DNA of 64,000 nucleotides. Origin: an uncultured Poribacteria bacterium. Lineage in GTDB: Bacteria; Poribacteria; WGA-4E; WGA-3G. The DNA is taken from positions 2,232,001-2,296,000 of the forward strand of contig OX638352.1 in NCBI GenBank assembly GCA_951813545.1, in the 5' to 3' direction. Position 1 is the first letter of the stretch; every line of letters starts with the position of its first letter. Below are positions 59,634 to 64,000 of the stretch, piece after piece. The position numbers and the translations under genes were made by a program. A model generated the notes under the pieces. The model had not been told where the DNA came from, made no database searches, and saw only the letters and a program-made list of their open reading frames with translations.

Positions 59634-61043
59634 TCAAATATCCGACCTGAAGAATTTCAGAAAAGCGATGGTCGTCAACACAACCGATAAGAAACAGAGC
59701 AGCAGTAGATCCACCACAGAGTACCGGAGAATTTCTAATAAACGGGTTTCTGTCATGTTTGGCGGCGGGGCAATGTTCTTCGGTTCTGTTTTACCAGATA
59801 CGAATCGCGCCATTGTTGCAAAGTCATCGTCCGTAATTTCACTGAAATACTCTTCTTCAAGTTGAACATAGTAGCGGGTACCCGCTTGAAAATAGGTGTT
59901 TCTTTTTATTTTTCCGGTCTCGGCTAAATTCATGGCGAGATAAATTAAAGAAGATGTGGGAGTGATTCGAGAAAGGGTTTCTCCGACCGATTCCTGCCGC
60001 TTTTTTTCACGCTGGTATTCTCGCTCAACTTTGTCGACTTGCTCCTGAAACTTCTGTCGATATTCGGCATCAATCGGTTCCCTGAGTTCTTTGATTTTTG
60101 GAAGAGTCTCGCTGAGGCTAAACGAAGTCCCTAAAGTTTCTGTTATTTTTTTGCCAAGCACTTGTTCCTTTTCAGCGTTAAGGTTATTGCGAATCGCAGT
60201 TTTTTCCATGTGGACGCTCTGAATCGCGCGTGTCGGGGCAATAAGTTTAGCGGTGAGAAACCCGACGCGTGGGGCAATCAGCACGGCAAGCACCCAAACG
60301 GTAAAGGCGACAATGAGGGCTGTCTTGGAATTGTCTAAATAGGTGGAAATTACGGTCCCTATTGCAAAAAATACGCCGATGTAGAGCAACGAGACTAAGG
60401 TCAAACTGAGCACGCGTAGGAAGATGTCAGATTCACCCAAAGGAAACCCTTGCGAGACAAGTAGGAGTAAACCTAACAGAAATGCCACCAAGAAAGGGAC
60501 AACAAACACGATATATCCACCGATTAGTTTGCTCCACAAGAACAAATCTCGTGGGAGTGCGTTTGCCAGAGTTATCCGGAGCGTTCCTGCCTCTCTTTCA
60601 CCGGCGACGGCATCAAACGTAAATAATAAAGCAAGTAGACTGAAGACAGTACTGACCACGAACAAAAAATCAAGGTTCCCTAAAGCGGAGGAGAGGGGAG
60701 CTTCTCCAAGTGACGTTGAACCCTGTTTTACACCGTTGCGTGTCATCCCAAGGTAACTGGGAAGTGATTCCTCTAAACCTTTCGCAAACACGCTTAAAGG
60801 GGTCGGTTCAAGAAAAAGTTTAGAAACTTCCAGGTCCGGGGCTGGGGAGTCTGGCGGTTTCTCCTCGGTTTCTGCACCCGAGAGTTTGATGGATTCTTGA
60901 TAATTGACTTGGTTTTGAAGGTAATTGCGGTAATTAATGTGCAGGGTGAGCGGAACAAGCAGAAGGCACATCAACAGGAGCGCGACGAACCGGACGCTCA
61001 GAATATGATGCATCATCTCTTTTTGAATTAGCGTCGTTAACAT
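59634..61043 (-). CDS. ABC-2 type transporter permease subunit
   Basis: 469 residues, less close to the other permeases but of the same family: MLTTLIQKEMMHHILSVRFV, N-terminal helix, loop with LEPTPLSVFAKGLEESL, LFTFDAVAGEREAGTLRITLANALPRDLFLWSKLIGG (blocks VAGEREAGTLRITLAN and FLWSKLIGG), helix bundle, charged helical loop and last helix. AAGGAG lies before the ATG. It starts 41 bases after the secreted protein at 61085, so the two are probably co-transcribed. Confidence 0.86.
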   Translation of the reverse strand: MLTTLIQKEMMHHILSVRFVALLLMCLLLVPLTLHINYRNYLQNQVNYQESIKLSGAETEEKPPDSPAPDLEVSKLFLEPTPLSVFAKGLEESLPSYLGMTRNGVKQGSTSLGEAPLSSALGNLDFLFVVSTVFSLLALLFTFDAVAGEREAGTLRITLANALPRDLFLWSKLIGGYIVFVVPFLVAFLLGLLLLVSQGFPLGESDIFLRVLSLTLVSLLYIGVFFAIGTVISTYLDNSKTALIVAFTVWVLAVLIAPRVGFLTAKLIAPTRAIQSVHMEKTAIRNNLNAEKEQVLGKKITETLGTSFSLSETLPKIKELREPIDAEYRQKFQEQVDKVEREYQREKKRQESVGETLSRITPTSSLIYLAMNLAETGKIKRNTYFQAGTRYYVQLEEEYFSEITDDDFATMARFVSGKTEPKNIAPPPNMTETRLLEILRYSVVDLLLLCFLSVVLTTIAFLKFFRSDI

Positions 61044-61084
61044 TTAGCATGCTCCTTATGAAGTGGACAAAACCTATCTTTCTC

Positions 61085-62086
61085 CTACAACGGCGGATAG
61101 CGGGAGGTCCTTTTCATATTCCGCTTTGGTTCGTTAGGCGTTTTGTCACGCTCCAGAATTTTCTTGATATGTTCCAACACCTCTTTGACCTGTTCCGCAT
61201 CCTTCCACCTGTTTTGGCGTTCTAAATCTTCTATTGTCTGTTCTAATTGGTTCACAAGGCTCTGTAGAGGTAAAAGTGTCATCTCTTCAAGTTCGCTGTG
61301 AAGCTGCAGCACCTGCGGGATTGTTGGAACGTTAAGTGCTTTTGGGATACTACTTTCGGCATCTTCTATCTGTGCCTTTATCCTTTTCATAGCAGTTTCT
61401 GCTCTCGCTTTAGAGGCTGCTATCCGTCTTGCAGTGGTTTCTGCTGGCGTTTTCCAATTCCGAGTATAGTATCTTACAAACCTATCAATATAATCGGCTT
61501 TGTAGGTTTCCCATGCATCTGTCGCTGAAGTACCGTGAACCTCGGTTTTCCAGAGATTCGGACTATCCTCCAGGAATGCCAACTGATGCCGATGTGCCAT
61601 ACAGAAAAAATAATCGATAAGGCTTTCTATGGTGATGCCTCTCTCCAAAAGGAGTTGAAGCCATGCTGTTCGGGGGTACCGTGCATCTATTTCAGTGCTC
61701 TTAAACGAGCTGGAGATACCTTTCTTTGAAAGCAGTTCTGACCACTTATGGATCCCCATTATTTGGTCCGGTTTAATTTCAGCGATACTTGATTTTGAAA
61801 ATACAGTCACTATAGTACGTAAGTGCCTGCGGTTATAGGCTTCATCAAAAGTGTGCATCAGTGCTTGTACGGTTTGTGGCCCTGTGTATTCTTTAGAACC
61901 ATAAGAGATTCCCTCATCGAATTCTGTCCGCACCAATGCCTTCTGTGAGGGGTCCCACTTATCTCCTGCGGGGACCCATGTTATTGAGCGTTCAAATACT
62001 ATCGGGCCCGCTTGCAATCCAAAAAGAGGGCAAATACTTAAAACTATCAAAAGAGCAACTATTCTCACAATATTTTTACGTTTCAT
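61085..62086 (-). CDS. Secreted coiled-coil protein with conserved SxYPPL tail, paralogue 2
   Basis: 333 residues. A signal peptide (to about 26, LQAG) is followed by YTGPQTVQALMHTFDEAYNR, RTAWLQLLLERGITIESLIDY and HQLAFLEDSPNLWKTEVHG, matching paralogue 1. A coiled coil (about 215-315) precedes the tail KRNMKRTSRYPPL. GAAGGAG lies before the ATG. An ABC-2 permease gene follows directly. The repeated link between this family and ABC-2 permeases suggests a periplasmic accessory role, which is inference. Confidence 0.75.
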   Translation of the reverse strand: MKRKNIVRIVALLIVLSICPLFGLQAGPIVFERSITWVPAGDKWDPSQKALVRTEFDEGISYGSKEYTGPQTVQALMHTFDEAYNRRHLRTIVTVFSKSSIAEIKPDQIMGIHKWSELLSKKGISSSFKSTEIDARYPRTAWLQLLLERGITIESLIDYFFCMAHRHQLAFLEDSPNLWKTEVHGTSATDAWETYKADYIDRFVRYYTRNWKTPAETTARRIAASKARAETAMKRIKAQIEDAESSIPKALNVPTIPQVLQLHSELEEMTLLPLQSLVNQLEQTIEDLERQNRWKDAEQVKEVLEHIKKILERDKTPNEPKRNMKRTSRYPPL

Positions 62087-62177
62087 TTCATTGCGTCTCC
62101 TTCATTCTGTGGGTCCAGGGTCTTGGTTTGTAGGGTCGGCGTTTGCGCTATCAATACATTACCTCATAATTATACAC

Positions 62178-62459
62178 CATAGGTGTCAATTTAGGAACTT
62201 TTCGCCTTATTTCGTCGCAGCTCTTCTACAGATGCCGCCCCTACGGGGCTTAGGTTTGTGAGGTCCCATTTTTCTACACAGATACTGAAGAAATACCCAA
62301 GCAAATAAACCCTACGGGATTCAAGAGGTTTTTTGAAGGATACCTTAAGGTTTTTGTGTAAAACTCGGTGCGGTTAGGAAACCGCGAAGAAACACCCAAG
62401 CAAGAACCCTACCGGATCTGGGACTGCGACGGTTGTTTTTTTAAAATTGACAGTTATGG
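62178..62459. mobile_element. Composite non-coding element, ATAGGTGTCAATTT ends, copy 3
   Basis: CATAGGTGTCAATTTAGG on the left and TTAAAATTGACAGTTATGG on the right. Inside are GATGCCGCCCCTACGGGGCT and AAATACCCAAGCAAATAAAC, continuing with CCCTACGGGATTCAAGAGGT, the same order as copy 1 at 41330, and a GGTGCGGTTAGGAAACCGC palindrome. Confidence 0.65.
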
Positions 62460-62465
62460 TGCGGT

Positions 62466-62654
62466 TTATGAAGTTTAATAAAATATTTCGGTAATTGACG
62501 TGCAATGAAATGAATGGTTTCCCTACTACAAACGGGCAGGTTCGTAGTCGTGCGATTCATCGCACGTTCCGATATTACCGATTTAAAAAATTAATCTTCA
62601 TCGAACCGCACCTACCGAGCCTGGAATTACCGATTTAAATAATTAAACTTCATC
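62466..62654. repeat. GATGAAG/TTCGGTAA-family repeat remnants before IS copy 2
   Basis: TTACCGATTTAAAAAATTAA plus TCTTCATC (62576-62601) and TTACCGATTTAAATAATTAA plus ACTTCATC (62630-62656) are two ends like those of the element at 36411. A reversed end AAGTTTAATAAAATATTTCG lies at 62470. GAACCGCACCTACC (62603-62616) is half of the usual palindrome. No gene is seen. Confidence 0.6.
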
Positions 62655-62681
62655 TAATCTTCGGGCAGGAAACCCAATGCT

Positions 62682-63707
62682 TTAGCTTTGGGAGGAATGC
62701 CCGCTCCTGTAGTAAAAGTTAAGGCGTGTGAGAACTCTGAAGTCAGAGCGTTTCGCGCCTGTTGTGAATCGTTTGTTTTCCATGCTGTATATTGAAAACA
62801 AACCCTTTGCGTTAACGCCAGCAAGTCGGGCTAATCCGTATTTGACATGCCGAATGAGTGTGTTTTTGACCAATCCTTTCCCTAATAGAGTTCCGCCCAC
62901 CCGTGTGCGTTTACCGCCTTTCGCTTCCTGTTGCCTATGCAACTCTCTGCGTTTTATCGGTATCGGTGAGATACACAGAAGCCTCGTGTTATCGGGTATA
63001 TCCGAACCGCCTACGGTATGATAAGCAAGACACCAAGAATCTACGCAATGCGCATCAAAGGTTTCCGATAGTTTCTTTGAAGACTTCTTGAGACCTAACC
63101 TATCCCGTATCTCTTTGGTTTCCCAACCCTGTAAAGTGTAGAGTTCCCAACGCTTTTCGATTTCGCTATAGAACCACTGTTTACCGACTTCCAAAGGGCT
63201 AAACGATTGATTCCACTTCTTCGCACGCTGTATCGTCCGTGCCGTAATATCCTCAACACATATATGAGCCACCGGATATAGGGTGGACAACCAATCAAGT
63301 ATGCGAAGTTTCCAGTCCCACCTCGCACGGGTGCCTGCGGGAATACGCGCTTTGTTCGCAAGACGGTTGGTTCTATTTTTGCGGTTCGGACACTTTCGGG
63401 AACGCCTACTTCTACGCAACTCTCGACGCTTCGCTACTTTCTTACCGACCTTGCTGTGAGCATCGGCTTGCACATTGAGATAAGTGTGTGCCTCACTTTT
63501 GACGGTAAACCCTTCTTTCTTACTGCCGGGGTCTACGCCAACAGCAATCTCTTGTTTATAGGCATCTGTATCATAATTGAGCCTGATACAGAATATGCCG
63601 TTAGACCAATAGGGGGTTGCCAACCCTTTCTTAATCAGCATGCCCGCTTTGTTTGGACGGGTCGGCATTAATTGCCTACCCGATTGACTCTTTACTGGAA
63701 CAAACAT
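62682..63707 (-). CDS. IscB-family RRXRR-domain protein, IsrB-like (RuvC nuclease without HNH), copy 2
   Basis: 341 residues, colinear with the protein at 39017 and differing at roughly 20-25 positions plus the last few residues (SGHSSQS instead of SGVSSLE). The PLMP-type motif, RuvC-I VGVDPGSKKEG, the RRELRRSRRSR bridge, RuvC-II ICVED and RuvC-III DAHCVDSW are all kept, so both copies look active. Many differences are conservative (TH to AH, RS to GG), consistent with purifying selection since the copies parted. Confidence 0.82.
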   Translation of the reverse strand: MFVPVKSQSGRQLMPTRPNKAGMLIKKGLATPYWSNGIFCIRLNYDTDAYKQEIAVGVDPGSKKEGFTVKSEAHTYLNVQADAHSKVGKKVAKRRELRRSRRSRKCPNRKNRTNRLANKARIPAGTRARWDWKLRILDWLSTLYPVAHICVEDITARTIQRAKKWNQSFSPLEVGKQWFYSEIEKRWELYTLQGWETKEIRDRLGLKKSSKKLSETFDAHCVDSWCLAYHTVGGSDIPDNTRLLCISPIPIKRRELHRQQEAKGGKRTRVGGTLLGKGLVKNTLIRHVKYGLARLAGVNAKGLFSIYSMENKRFTTGAKRSDFRVLTRLNFYYRSGHSSQS

Positions 63708-63919
63708 CGTTTGTAATCTCCCTTTCGGGGTGTGTGTTTCCCCTTCCAGATCACAATATCCAAGCGGTATCAGACGAGGGGAGTATCCGATACATAGGAG
63801 AGGCTACCATACCCAAGATACTGCGATATTTTACTGTAGAAAATAGTTTAACTTGTGGAGTGAACGCTTGGTATACGCTTCGCACAAGCCCAATCCTTTA
63901 GGTTTGGGTTATTGACTTA
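63708..63919 (-). ncRNA. Candidate omega-RNA scaffold, copy 2
   Basis: Matches 40043-40254 base for base over most of its length, including CTTGTGCGAAGCGTATACCA, TCGGATACTCCCCTCGTCTG and GGAAGGGG. Its 5' hairpin differs on both arms in a compensating way. The presumptive guide would be the minus-strand sequence just beyond 63920, ending CACAATCTAA. Bases 63921-64000 show no gene. Confidence 0.6.
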
Positions 63920-64000
63920 GATTGTGCAGAAGAAGGCGCAACCTAATGGGTTATTATACACATGTTAGCGCAAAAAGTTGCAAAAAACAGTATATCCTAA

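Larger units (their letters stand above)
62655..63920 (-). mobile_element. IS element encoding an IsrB-like protein, copy 2
   Basis: Same size and content as copy 1 (38990-40255), with about 90% similarity through the coding region. The left-end hairpin (CCCAAACCTAAAGGATTGGG on the coding strand) and right-end hairpin (CCCAAAGCTAAAGCATTGGG) resemble each other and differ from those of copy 1. No TnpA gene is present. Confidence 0.75.

Overview
The window is bacterial chromosome rich in paralogous envelope genes, ECF sigma factors and short mobile repeats. The mix suggests a member of Candidatus Poribacteria or a close relative: Gfo/Idh and enolase-superfamily sugar-acid enzymes, a SUMF1-like protein, LamG, RRXRR/IscB-family insertion sequences, large sets of ABC-2 permeases and many MITE-like palindromes. 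This assignment is an inference from gene content; no rRNA or other phylogenetic marker is present, and I see no tRNA, rRNA or CRISPR array.

Layout. 1-3 kb: the end of a histidine kinase, a sigma-54-dependent response regulator, a type II secretion/type IV pilus-like pseudopilin and a prepilin peptidase. 3-14 kb: mixed housekeeping and accessory genes (SUMF1-like protein, nitroreductase, amidohydrolase, TPR lipoprotein, a two-gene restriction-modification pair, Rieske plus cytochrome b, Gfo/Idh oxidoreductase, enolase-superfamily enzyme). 14-30 kb: a tandem family of large proteins sharing a beta-rich module followed by an M61/M1-like metallopeptidase domain and a PDZ domain. The first is fused to an ECF sigma factor and has lost every zinc ligand; three others keep the active site. 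The array also holds a related single-module protein, a double alpha/beta hydrolase carrying the same module, a DUF433/DUF5615 toxin-antitoxin pair and two pseudogene scars. The same ECF-type promoter (TGCAACC, 17 nt, CGAC) lies before three of these units.

30-62 kb: an envelope/transport region with seven ABC-2 type permeases but only one ABC ATPase, a TolC-like protein, a NEW3-domain membrane protein, two further ECF sigma factors (one membrane-anchored), two DUF4097 repeat proteins, and two paralogous proteins whose frames run through an in-frame UGA at a conserved Cys-Sec position (probable selenoproteins). A copy of the ECF-type promoter also precedes the ABC ATPase, so the two halves of the window may share a regulon.

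Two nearly identical IS copies (39.0-40.25 kb and 62.66-63.92 kb) encode an IscB-family protein without room for an HNH domain (IsrB-like). Each has a conserved upstream RNA-like segment and terminal hairpins that co-vary between copies. Intergenic DNA is filled by at least five families of short inverted-repeat elements, several nested in one another.
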